DNA of 38,350 nucleotides from an uncultured Opitutia bacterium (GTDB lineage: Bacteria > Verrucomicrobiota > Verrucomicrobiia > Opitutales > UBA953), in NCBI GenBank assembly GCA_937875975.1, contig CALEEU010000088.1, forward strand, positions 1 through 38,350, in the 5' to 3' direction. Made by a program: the position numbers and the translations under genes. Of the stretch, positions 8,141 to 15,507 are shown one piece after another (positions within the stretch are counted from its first letter, which is position 1; each line of letters begins with the position of its first letter). Below the pieces are notes generated by a model. It saw only the letters and a list, made by a program, of their open reading frames with translations. It had not been told where the DNA came from and did no database searches.

Positions 8141-9418
8141 TCACGAGAAGCGCCCGAGGACGGAGTCCCAGCCGAAGTTGGCCATGTCGGGGAAGACGAA
8201 CTGCACGCCGGCCGTAAGGCCGTTCGGCAGTCGCGCCGGCGCGACGACGAGAGGAAGGCCGGCCAGCGAGGCGGGCGCATTGAGCGCGAGGAGGCGTCGG
8301 CGATGCGCCGCGTCGGAGTCGGCCTTGCGGACCGCGCCGCCGAAGGTCGCGGGCAACGCGATGAAGTGATGTCGCCGAAAGATGAGGCGGAAGGCATCGA
8401 TGATCCGGGTGCGGATGGCTTCGGCGGCACGGATCTCCTCATGAGTACGCCGGCGGCCGGCATCGAGGCGTTCCCATACGACGGGGTCGTAGTCTGGGCG
8501 GCGGCGTTCGAGCCAAGCGGCGTGCACGCGGGCGGCGGCATGGCCCCCGAGCGTCGGGTACGCCTCAGCCGCTTCCTTGAAGGCGAGCCGCAGGAGCATC
8601 GCGGCGGCGGCGTCTTCCTGCGCTCCTGCCTGCACGGCGACTGCGCGCATGGCGGCGAGATCGTCCTGCGGGATATCCAGGCCTAGGTCGCCAGCCCAGA
8701 GGCCAGCGCCGGCGGGCGGGGCTTCGCCGAGCACGGCGGCCGACACCTGGCGGAGATCCTTGGCGGTGCGCGCGATCCATCCTTGGGTGTCGTAGCCCGG
8801 AGAGAGCGGGAAGATGTCGCCAATAGGTGCGACATCAGGCGAGAGACGCAGTCCCCAGACTCCACAGTAACCGCAGGGCACGCGGATGGAGCCGGCGGAA
8901 TCGGTCGCCAGGGCGAAAGGGACTAGACCCCGGGCGACGGCGAACGCCGAGCCGGAGCTCGAACCGCCAGAGAGTAGCTCCGGGTGTTCGGGGTGAGGGC
9001 AGTCACCGAAGTGCGGGTTCTCTCCGGTGAGACCGAAGGCGAACTCGTTCAGTTGCGTTCGTCCGCATTCAATCGCCCCGGCATCGGCTTCGAAGGCGGC
9101 CGGCAGGGTGGAAGTTGTGCTGGCTGGGCCGATCTCCTCGGGCAGAAACGTCGAGCCTGCGTAGGTCGGTTCGCCTTTTCGAAAGTAGAGGTCCTTCGTG
9201 AGGAAGGGCACACCGCCCAGGGCGGCTTCGCGCAGAGGCCAAGCCGCTTCGAAGCGGCGGGTCAACGTGGCGACGTCGGGCAGGCCGCAGAGCGAGGCGC
9301 GTTGTTCCTCGGCGCCCAGCGCGCCCAGTTTGATCAGGAAAGCTTCCGCCGCCATACGAGGACCGCGCGTGAGGGTGAACTCACGCCAATCTTCGACGGA
9401 CTGCGGCAGCAGGCTCAC
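8141..9418 (-). CDS. Amidase-signature family hydrolase
   Basis: 425 residues, amidase-signature family; such enzymes hydrolyse C-N amide bonds through a Ser-cisSer-Lys triad. The Lys is in FLTKDLYF (K75), the glycine/serine loop is GGSSSGSAFA (about 151-160) and the nucleophile Ser is in ATDSAGSIRVP (S177). All three elements are intact. The missing N-terminal bulk relative to GatA (about 480 residues) and the lack of gatB/gatC nearby argue against the tRNA amidotransferase subunit. The substrate is unknown. The ATG overlaps the stop of the upstream beta-CASP gene (ATGA), so translation is probably coupled. It is the last gene of the apaG / beta-CASP / amidase operon. AtzF-like or general amidase function is possible. 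Confidence 0.87.
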   Translation of the reverse strand: MSLLPQSVEDWREFTLTRGPRMAAEAFLIKLGALGAEEQRASLCGLPDVATLTRRFEAAWPLREAALGGVPFLTKDLYFRKGEPTYAGSTFLPEEIGPASTTSTLPAAFEADAGAIECGRTQLNEFAFGLTGENPHFGDCPHPEHPELLSGGSSSGSAFAVARGLVPFALATDSAGSIRVPCGYCGVWGLRLSPDVAPIGDIFPLSPGYDTQGWIARTAKDLRQVSAAVLGEAPPAGAGLWAGDLGLDIPQDDLAAMRAVAVQAGAQEDAAAAMLLRLAFKEAAEAYPTLGGHAAARVHAAWLERRRPDYDPVVWERLDAGRRRTHEEIRAAEAIRTRIIDAFRLIFRRHHFIALPATFGGAVRKADSDAAHRRRLLALNAPASLAGLPLVVAPARLPNGLTAGVQFVFPDMANFGWDSVLGRFS

Positions 9419-10773
9419 AGCTCGAGGGGGACGCCCGGCTCGGGGTCGTGCACGCGGGTGCCGGGCATCGCGGCGGCGAGGGTTTCCTTCATCCAGGCGC
9501 GGGCGGGCGGGTCGCCGTGCGTCAGGATGATGTCCTTCGGTTCGAGGGCCTTCGCGAAATCAATCAGTTCCTCGCGGTCGGCGTGGCCGCTCAGGTGGAA
9601 GCGTTCGACCTTGGCGCGCAGCGTCGAGGTATGGTCGAGCGACTTGAATCTGAACTCTCCGCCCGGATTCATGCCGATGAGTTCGCCCCCCGGGGTCTCC
9701 GGATCGCAGTAGCCGACGAAGAACACCGCGTTCTCCTCGTGGTCGAGCATGTTGGCGGCGACGCGCCAGGCCGGAGTCTTCTCGACGAGCATGCCGCTCG
9801 AGAGGAGGTAGATGCCGCGTTCAGGCATGTTCTTGCCGGGCTGGGTGTACTTACGCGATAGCGGCAAGATACCGAGGTCGCGGAGGACTTGGCGGCTGAA
9901 CTTAACCTGTTTCGTCTTCTTGCTGGCGGCATCGAGATAGTCGCAGAGATCCATGCCGAGTCCCGAGCAGAAGATCGGCACGTCGGCGAGATTGCCCGCG
10001 TCGGCGGCTTCCTGAAGCAGCATCAGGATCTCCTGCATGCGGCCGAAGGCGAACGCCGGCAGGAGGACCGAGCCGCCTTCGTCGCAGATGGCGTTGACGG
10101 CCTTGATCAGGCGCTGCTCTTCCTTGCCGCGGTCGAAGCCCGGGACGGTCGCCGTGGCGCCGCGGGTGCATTCCATGACGAGGGTATCGACCGGCGTGCG
10201 CGGGAAGTTGGCGCCGGCGACGGTGCGCTGGGCCTTGAAATGGACGTCTCCTGTGAAGAAATGCTTCTTCTTACGGTGCTCGATGAGGCAGCCCACCGCG
10301 CCGGCGACGTGGCCCGCGAGGTGGAAACTGAGGGCGACTTCTTCGCCGCCGCGGCCGATCATGCGCGGGTTGGCGATGGGTACCGCCGCGAGGGCGTGTT
10401 CGACGCGTTCGACGTCGGTCTCGACGTAGAGAGGGTAGTCCTGGTTGCCGGTCTCCTCGCGCTGGCGCTTCATGACCTGGATGGAGTTGCTCAGCAGCCG
10501 GCGGACGAAGAGCGTGGTGGCGGCGGAGGCGTAGACGCGCGACGTCGGGTGCTGCTTCAGGAGCAAGGGCAGCGAGCCGAGGTGGTCCAGGTGGCAGTGC
10601 GTCAGGATCACGCCGTCGACGTTGCCTTGGATCTTATCGATCTGGGGCAAGGCCTTGCGGCCGTCGAGCTTGGGGTGGAGGCCGCAATCGATCACCAGCC
10701 GCAGGCCGCCGAATTCGGCGAGCATGCAGTTGGCGCCGATCTCACGGCCGGAGTTCAGGTCGGTAAGTCGCAT
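9415..10773 (-). CDS. Beta-CASP metallo-beta-lactamase (RNase J / CPSF-73-like nuclease)
   Basis: 452 residues with the metallo-beta-lactamase signature THCHLDHLGS (metal ligands H59, H61, D63, H64). A further ligand region is FFTGDVHF, followed by a beta-CASP insert. The C-terminal RNA-specificity motif is HLSGHADREEL, and LTHGDPPARAWM follows. Family members are Zn-dependent endo- or exoribonucleases of the CPSF-73/Ysh1 type. Bacterial copies without KH domains have poorly known targets. The KH domain of archaeal relatives is absent. It starts with an ATG sharing one base with the apaG stop (TGATG) and ends overlapping the amidase ATG, so the three are almost certainly one transcript. An active RNase is likely from the intact ligands; the target RNA is unknown. 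Confidence 0.88.
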   Translation of the reverse strand: MRLTDLNSGREIGANCMLAEFGGLRLVIDCGLHPKLDGRKALPQIDKIQGNVDGVILTHCHLDHLGSLPLLLKQHPTSRVYASAATTLFVRRLLSNSIQVMKRQREETGNQDYPLYVETDVERVEHALAAVPIANPRMIGRGGEEVALSFHLAGHVAGAVGCLIEHRKKKHFFTGDVHFKAQRTVAGANFPRTPVDTLVMECTRGATATVPGFDRGKEEQRLIKAVNAICDEGGSVLLPAFAFGRMQEILMLLQEAADAGNLADVPIFCSGLGMDLCDYLDAASKKTKQVKFSRQVLRDLGILPLSRKYTQPGKNMPERGIYLLSSGMLVEKTPAWRVAANMLDHEENAVFFVGYCDPETPGGELIGMNPGGEFRFKSLDHTSTLRAKVERFHLSGHADREELIDFAKALEPKDIILTHGDPPARAWMKETLAAAMPGTRVHDPEPGVPLEL

Positions 10774-11204
10774 CAGGAAGGGTCGGAAGGAGGGGTCAGG
10801 GCGAAGACCGGGATACGCGTGAAGATGCGTTCGCCGGATAGGGTGGTGCCGTGGAAGGAGCCCTCGGCCGTCAGCGGTCCGCCGGCGAGGTGATAGCTGT
10901 TATAGGAGAACTTCTCGCCCGGGGGGAGGGTGGGGGTCTCGCCGACGATGCCGTCGCCCTCGACGATCTCGATGGTTCCGTCTGGGGCGCGAATGATCCA
11001 TTTCCGGCCCAGCAACTTCACCGTCTCCTGGGAGAGGTTGCTGATGGTCAGGAAGTAGACGAAGGCGTGCGGGGTTTCGGGAGGGAAGTTCACATCCCTA
11101 TGGTGCACCACCTTGTCGACGGTGACCCTGAGGCCTGGGAGTTCCTTTCCGGTGGGTTGCACGTTGGCCAAGACAAGAGGGGTTGGCCCTGTTACGGAAG
11201 CCAT
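10773..11204 (-). CDS. apaG: ApaG-domain (DUF525) protein
   Basis: About 143 residues. The ApaG/DUF525 domain is clear: VYFLTISNLSQETVKLLGRKW, then the glycine-containing loop VEGDGIVGETPTLPPGEKFSY and the G-PL-T-x-G-x-FHG ending. ApaG is an Ig-like beta-sandwich protein. E. coli apaG has been linked to divalent-cation resistance and diadenosine tetraphosphate metabolism, but its biochemical role is not settled. I chose the ATG at 11204 (MASVTG). The longer frame from 11327 would overlap the coding region of the divergent gene at 11278, and its N-terminus looks like translated leader. It heads an operon with the beta-CASP nuclease and the amidase; its stop shares a base with the next start. 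Confidence 0.85.
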   Translation of the reverse strand: MASVTGPTPLVLANVQPTGKELPGLRVTVDKVVHHRDVNFPPETPHAFVYFLTISNLSQETVKLLGRKWIIRAPDGTIEIVEGDGIVGETPTLPPGEKFSYNSYHLAGGPLTAEGSFHGTTLSGERIFTRIPVFALTPPSDPS

Positions 11205-11277
11205 AAATCGGCGAATCGAGCGGTATTTACCCTTCCCGTCTTGCCCCGAGGGCCTGACGACCTTTGATGGGCTTCGG

Positions 11278-13848
11278 ATGTCTACCATAGCTGAGCGTAA
11301 GCGCAACTTCGGGCGCGTTCCGGTCAAGTGGATCGTCCTGGCGTGCTATGTCCTGCTGGTCCTCGTCTCCCGCTGGGTCACTTCGGCCGACCGGGTACCC
11401 AACCCCGAGCTGGCCCAGCGGGTGGAATTCACGCCGCTCGGCAGTCCGCCGGGCCATACCGCTTTACCGGTCATCGTCATCCCCCGTCTCCCGGACGGTG
11501 GCGCCGACTTAAATCAGGCCGCCGTCGACCTCGTCAAGATACCGAAGGTCGCCGACGACGTGGGCCCGGTCTACGCTATCCGCTGGCCGACCGCCTACCA
11601 TCGTTCGCGCGCGTCGATGAGCGACGAGAGCATCGCCGACGACATGCTGCGTTCGATGGAGCCGCGACTCGGCAAGGGTCGCTTCCATCTCGTCGGCGAA
11701 GGCATGGGCGGGATGGTCGCCCTCGCGGTCGCGACGAAGTATCCGGACCGCGTGGCCTCGCTGACGCTGATTTCCGCGCCCGGCGCCCAGGAATATACGC
11801 TCCTCGGTAACGCCGTCGCCAACAAGTTCGTCTACTTCTTCCATCACATCCCGTTCTTCCTGTTCGACGTCGCCACGCCCCATTTCGGGCTGGCCGACCG
11901 CCTGCCTTATAACCGCGGTTACTCCGGCGTCTTCTTCGACAGCGACCTCTCGGGCGCCAAGGCCATGCTCCGCGCCTGGGCCGGCCCGACGCTCATCGTG
12001 CATGGCAGCTCCGACTGGATCACGCCCGTCGATGCCGCCCGCTATTCCGCCCGGCTCATGCCGCAGGCCAGGCTGATCGAGTTCGAAGGCGGACACGGCC
12101 GCGAGGTCGCGCAGGCGGCCGCCGAAGACATTCGACGCTTCATCGTCGACGTCGAGGCCGGTAAGGCCCCGCGCCGTGCTGCGCCCGTACCGGCGACCGA
12201 GCCTTATCCGCATCTGGTGGCCTCGGATGGCGCCCGCTTCTGGATCCTCGTCCTCATCATCATCCTCTGCACCTTCGTGGCGGAGGATCCGACCTGCCTG
12301 GCCGCGGGCCTCCTCGCGGCCGAAGGCATCATCGGTTTCTGGTGGGCCGCGCTGGCCTGCACGGTGGGTATCTTCATCGGCGACATGGTCCTCTACGCGC
12401 TCGGCCGCTGGCTGGGTCGCGACGCGCTGCGGCGCGCGCCGCTCAAGTGGATCGTCAAGGAGCACGAGATCGACCGCATGGCCGGCTGGTTCGGTTCGCC
12501 GCGCGGCATGCTCGTGATCGTCAGTTCACGCTTCATCCCCGCCAGCCGCGTCCCGACCTTCGTGACTGCGGGAATCCTGCGTCTCGGCCTGCCGCGCCTG
12601 GCGATGCTGCTCTTCACCGCGGCGCTCGTCTGGACGCCGGTGCTCATGCTGCTCGGCAGCACGCTCGGACCGCCTTTCATGGAGCAGTTCCCGCGCTACA
12701 AACAGTACGCTGCGTGGATCTTGCTCGGCCTCTTCGCCTTGATCTGGATCGGCACGCATTGGCTTGTCCCCGCCATGACCTGGCGCGGCCGCCGGGAGAT
12801 CGTCATGAAGGTGCGCGGTCTGCTCCAGCCTTCGCTCTGGCCCGCGTGGCTGCTCTACCTGCCGGTCCGCCTCGGCATCGTGCTCCTCTGCCTCCGTCAT
12901 CGCCGCCTGACGGCCTTCGCTTCCGCCAACCCCGCCTTCGGTCGCATCGGCGGTTTCATCGGCGACTCCAAGTCGCTCCTCCTGCGTCCGTTCCAGCGCG
13001 ATTCCCGCTGCTGCCCGACGCTCGCTCTTTCGCTCGAGGATGCGGCGGAAGAACGCGTCAAGGAAGCCGCTGCCTTCGCGGCCTGCCATGGTTTCCCGGT
13101 CGTCTTCAAGCCGGAGGTCGCCGAAGACGGCGCCGGTCTACGTTTCCTTCATACGCAGGAGCAGCTCGAGCGCCTCGTCCGCGGCGCCACGGAGGACTTC
13201 CTTCTGCAGAAGTTCATCGCCGGTTTCGAGTTCGAGGTGGTCTGGCGCCGCAACCCGGGCAAGGACGACGGCCATATCATGGCGCTCGTCCAGAAGCGCG
13301 ACGTCACCGTGCGCGGCGATGGCGAGCAGACGCTCGAAGAGCTCATCTGGCTGGACGAGGTCGCGGTCTCGCGCGGCGGACTTTTCATCCAGTGCCACGC
13401 GCGCGATCTGAACCGCGTCATCCCCGCCGGCGAGAAGGTGACGCTCAATCTTACCGGTAGCTACGGCCATGGCGCCCGCTGCCTCCACCGCCACGACCTG
13501 CTTACCGTGGAACTCGACACCGCGATGACGGCCTTCGCCAAGCGCTTCCCGGGCCTCCACTTCGCCCGCTTCGACCTCCGCGCCGTCTCGGTCGAGGACC
13601 TCAAGGCCGGTCGCTTCACCGTGACCGAGGTCGGTGGTTGCTGCCACGTCTCGAGCCTGCTGCGCGACGAGTCGCTCCGTTTCTCCCGTTCATACGCGAT
13701 CGTCTGGAGCCAGATCAAGGCCTGCCTCGAGGCCGGCGCCTACAACCTTTCGCAGAAGGTCCGCCCCGTGCCGCTCGATGAGCTGATGGCCCGCTGGAGC
13801 CAGGCCCGCGGTCGTCACGACGAGTTTGCCGTCAGCGAGGAGCTCTGA
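11278..13848 (+). CDS. Three-domain fusion: alpha/beta-hydrolase-like, DedA (VTT) membrane domain, ATP-grasp-like
   Basis: 856 residues with three recognisable parts. Residues 15-35 are a membrane anchor. Residues about 60-290 are an alpha/beta-hydrolase-like domain: the acid is in HGSSDWITP (D246) and the His in GGHGRE (H273), but the nucleophile elbow reads VGEGMGG, with Gly142 where Ser is expected. Residues about 315-515 are a DedA/VTT domain (FVAEDPTCLAAG, IGDMVLYALGRWLGRD, SSRFIPASRVPTFVTAG). DedA proteins are implicated in lipid-carrier or phospholipid scrambling. Residues about 560-830 resemble an ATP-grasp ligase, with Lys611 in VVFKPEV, D766 in FARFDLRA and TEVGG at 783-787. The start at 11278 lies just before a conserved basic/TM region; an open frame extends upstream to 11113 but overlaps apaG. 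Its stop abuts ruvC's. A role in envelope lipid or glycan metabolism is inference. Confidence 0.85.
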   Translation: MSTIAERKRNFGRVPVKWIVLACYVLLVLVSRWVTSADRVPNPELAQRVEFTPLGSPPGHTALPVIVIPRLPDGGADLNQAAVDLVKIPKVADDVGPVYAIRWPTAYHRSRASMSDESIADDMLRSMEPRLGKGRFHLVGEGMGGMVALAVATKYPDRVASLTLISAPGAQEYTLLGNAVANKFVYFFHHIPFFLFDVATPHFGLADRLPYNRGYSGVFFDSDLSGAKAMLRAWAGPTLIVHGSSDWITPVDAARYSARLMPQARLIEFEGGHGREVAQAAAEDIRRFIVDVEAGKAPRRAAPVPATEPYPHLVASDGARFWILVLIIILCTFVAEDPTCLAAGLLAAEGIIGFWWAALACTVGIFIGDMVLYALGRWLGRDALRRAPLKWIVKEHEIDRMAGWFGSPRGMLVIVSSRFIPASRVPTFVTAGILRLGLPRLAMLLFTAALVWTPVLMLLGSTLGPPFMEQFPRYKQYAAWILLGLFALIWIGTHWLVPAMTWRGRREIVMKVRGLLQPSLWPAWLLYLPVRLGIVLLCLRHRRLTAFASANPAFGRIGGFIGDSKSLLLRPFQRDSRCCPTLALSLEDAAEERVKEAAAFAACHGFPVVFKPEVAEDGAGLRFLHTQEQLERLVRGATEDFLLQKFIAGFEFEVVWRRNPGKDDGHIMALVQKRDVTVRGDGEQTLEELIWLDEVAVSRGGLFIQCHARDLNRVIPAGEKVTLNLTGSYGHGARCLHRHDLLTVELDTAMTAFAKRFPGLHFARFDLRAVSVEDLKAGRFTVTEVGGCCHVSSLLRDESLRFSRSYAIVWSQIKACLEAGAYNLSQKVRPVPLDELMARWSQARGRHDEFAVSEEL

Positions 13849-14445
13849 TCAGGCCCGCGCGGTGAACGCGTGGCAGAGGGCCGCCGCGGCCGCGTCGGAT
13901 TCATCCAAGGCCAGTTCTTCACCCAGGCGGAGCACCGTCCGAATCATCCGGCCGACCTGTTCCTTCTTGGCGCCGCCATGGCCCGCCACCGCGAGCTTGA
14001 TGCGTGTGGGGGCGTATTCGCCCACCTTGACGCCAAGGCGGGCGAGCACGCTGAGGGCGGCGCCGCGCGAGGCGCCCATCGCCTGGGCGGTGCGGAAGTT
14101 CTGGACGTAGATCGTCTCCTCGATGGAGGCGTGTGTGACCGTATGCTCGCGGACGAGTTTCTCCACCGCGTCGGCGATAAGCCCAAGGCACTCATAGGCT
14201 TCGAACTTCGGGCTTAGCTTCAGCGTGACGCTGGCGAGCAGGCGCATCGGCTCCGAGCGCGCATCGATGACGGCCAGGCCGGTGCCGCGCAGCGAAGGGT
14301 CGATCCCGAGGATGATCGCGCGACAGCCACGGCCGGCGGGAGCGACCGCAGCCTTGCGGGCACGGGGCGACTTCGCCCCCGTCGGCGTCGACGCGACGCC
14401 GCGGAGCTTATCCGTCCAGAGCGTGCGGGAGGATTTGCGGGCCAT
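13849..14445 (-). CDS. ruvC: Crossover junction endodeoxyribonuclease RuvC
   Basis: Holliday-junction resolvase that cleaves recombination intermediates with RuvAB. The RNase-H-like fold is recognisable: first catalytic Asp in LGIDPSLRGTG (D49), Glu in SIEETIYVQN (E109) and the C-terminal DESDAAAAALCHAF with paired Asp residues. QNFRTAQAMGASRGA is the usual family helix. The protein has 198 residues because of a basic extension of about 42 residues before the domain; a later start is possible but no better candidate stands out. ruvA and ruvB are not in the window. The stop abuts the stop of the convergent fusion gene (TGATCA). The divergent upstream gap to 14536 is 90 nt and must hold both promoters. 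Confidence 0.94.
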   Translation of the reverse strand: MARKSSRTLWTDKLRGVASTPTGAKSPRARKAAVAPAGRGCRAIILGIDPSLRGTGLAVIDARSEPMRLLASVTLKLSPKFEAYECLGLIADAVEKLVREHTVTHASIEETIYVQNFRTAQAMGASRGAALSVLARLGVKVGEYAPTRIKLAVAGHGGAKKEQVGRMIRTVLRLGEELALDESDAAAAALCHAFTARA

Positions 14446-14535
14446 GACGCGAGGATGATAAGGTCAGCCCTGATTTCGACAGCAAAAGCATCGGCGACGG
14501 ATTGCCAAGGGGCCGGGGCAGGGTAGGGTGACCGC

Positions 14536-15450
14536 ATGCGGATCGCGCTCCACCTCGCCTGCCTGACTTGGGTCGCTTCCGGCTTAGGCGCCGAGCCTGA
14601 GGTCATCCGTCGCGAGGTGCCGACCATGCCCTCGGTTGAACTGAAGAGCGCGGGGAAGCTGAACCTCAAGCTCGTCCCGGAATGTTCGGCGCTCTGGGTC
14701 AGTCCCTCGCAGCCGGGGGTGTTCTGGACGCTGGCCGATTCCGGCGCCAAAGCCGCCATCACCCCGATTCGGATGGACGGCACCATGGTGCCCGTCGGCA
14801 AGACCTACTGGGGAGCGGTCGCGCTCAAGGGCGCCACGAACGTGGACTGGGAAGCCATCACGGGGGATGCCGCCGGGAATATGGTCGTCGGCGATGTCGG
14901 CAACAACGTCTCCCGCCGCAAGGAACTAGCCTTCTACCTTTTTAAGGAGCCCGCCCCCGGCGTCAGGGAGGTGGCCGAAGTCCGCAAGGTGAGCTTCGCA
15001 TGGCCGGATCAGACTGCCTTTCCCGACCCCGAGCTCGCATATGACTGTGAGGCGATCTTCATGTTGCGCGGGAAGCTCTATCTTCTGACCAAGCATCGCC
15101 GGGATACCCTCACGGACCTCTGGCGCGCGGACATCCCGCCGGTCGGAGACCGGGCGATGCTGACGAAGCTAGCCCGCTTCGATGTCGGTGGCATGGTCAC
15201 CGACGCTTGCGTCTCACCGGATCAGAAGCGTCTCGCCATCCTGACCTATCGCAATGTCTGGGTCTTCGACGTCCCGTTGGTCGGCGAAGATTTCTTCCGC
15301 GCGCCGGCCCTCCATGCGCCGATTTCGCCGCCGATGCTTTCCTTTCAGGTCGAGGGCTGCTCTTGGGTCGACAACGGCCACCTCCTCCTCGGGTCCGAGC
15401 AGGGTGATCTCTTCCGCATCGCGCTGACGGACCTCCGCGAGGCGAAGTAG
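14536..15450 (+). CDS. Exported propeller-like protein of unknown function
   Basis: 304 residues with a signal peptide (MRIALHLACLTWVASGLGAE, cleavage probably after GLGA). The rest is beta-rich with loops such as WDTLADSG-like FWTLADSGAKAAI, DWEAITGDAAGNMVVGDVGN, YDCEAIFMLRGKLYLLTKHR, VTDACVSPDQKRLAILTY and GCSWVDNGHLLLGSEQGDL. This blade-like spacing suggests a six-bladed propeller. The paired DWEAI and DCEAI motifs recall calcium- or substrate-binding loops of phytase-like and NHL-type propellers, but I cannot name a family. AGGGTG upstream of the ATG is a plausible ribosome binding site. It probably acts in the periplasm. It diverges from ruvC and converges on tkt across a hairpin. Confidence 0.75.
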   Translation: MRIALHLACLTWVASGLGAEPEVIRREVPTMPSVELKSAGKLNLKLVPECSALWVSPSQPGVFWTLADSGAKAAITPIRMDGTMVPVGKTYWGAVALKGATNVDWEAITGDAAGNMVVGDVGNNVSRRKELAFYLFKEPAPGVREVAEVRKVSFAWPDQTAFPDPELAYDCEAIFMLRGKLYLLTKHRRDTLTDLWRADIPPVGDRAMLTKLARFDVGGMVTDACVSPDQKRLAILTYRNVWVFDVPLVGEDFFRAPALHAPISPPMLSFQVEGCSWVDNGHLLLGSEQGDLFRIALTDLREAK

Positions 15451-15453
15451 AAC

Positions 15454-15486
15454 AAGAAGACCGGCGGCGCAGGGCCACCGGTCTTC
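15454..15486 (-). terminator. Terminator hairpin of tkt (possibly bidirectional)
   Basis: A 9-bp perfect stem (GAAGACCGG at 15456-15464 with CCGGTCTTC at 15478-15486) has a 13-nt GC-rich loop. Read on the reverse strand it is followed by TTGTT, a short T-rich tail, so it fits termination of tkt (stop at 15508). On the forward strand there is no T-run after it. It is the only structure between the two convergent genes. Confidence 0.75.
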
Positions 15487-15507
15487 GGTGAGGCGATGTC
15501 AGGTCGC

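Noticed and set aside
11113..11277. N-terminal extension of the fusion protein by 55 residues
   Set aside because: It overlaps apaG on the other strand and has leader-like composition; the protein start at 11278 precedes the TM anchor.
13846..13851. TGATCA as a restriction or methylation signal
   Set aside because: The sequence arises from two opposed TGA stop codons; I keep it only as part of the convergent-stop observation.
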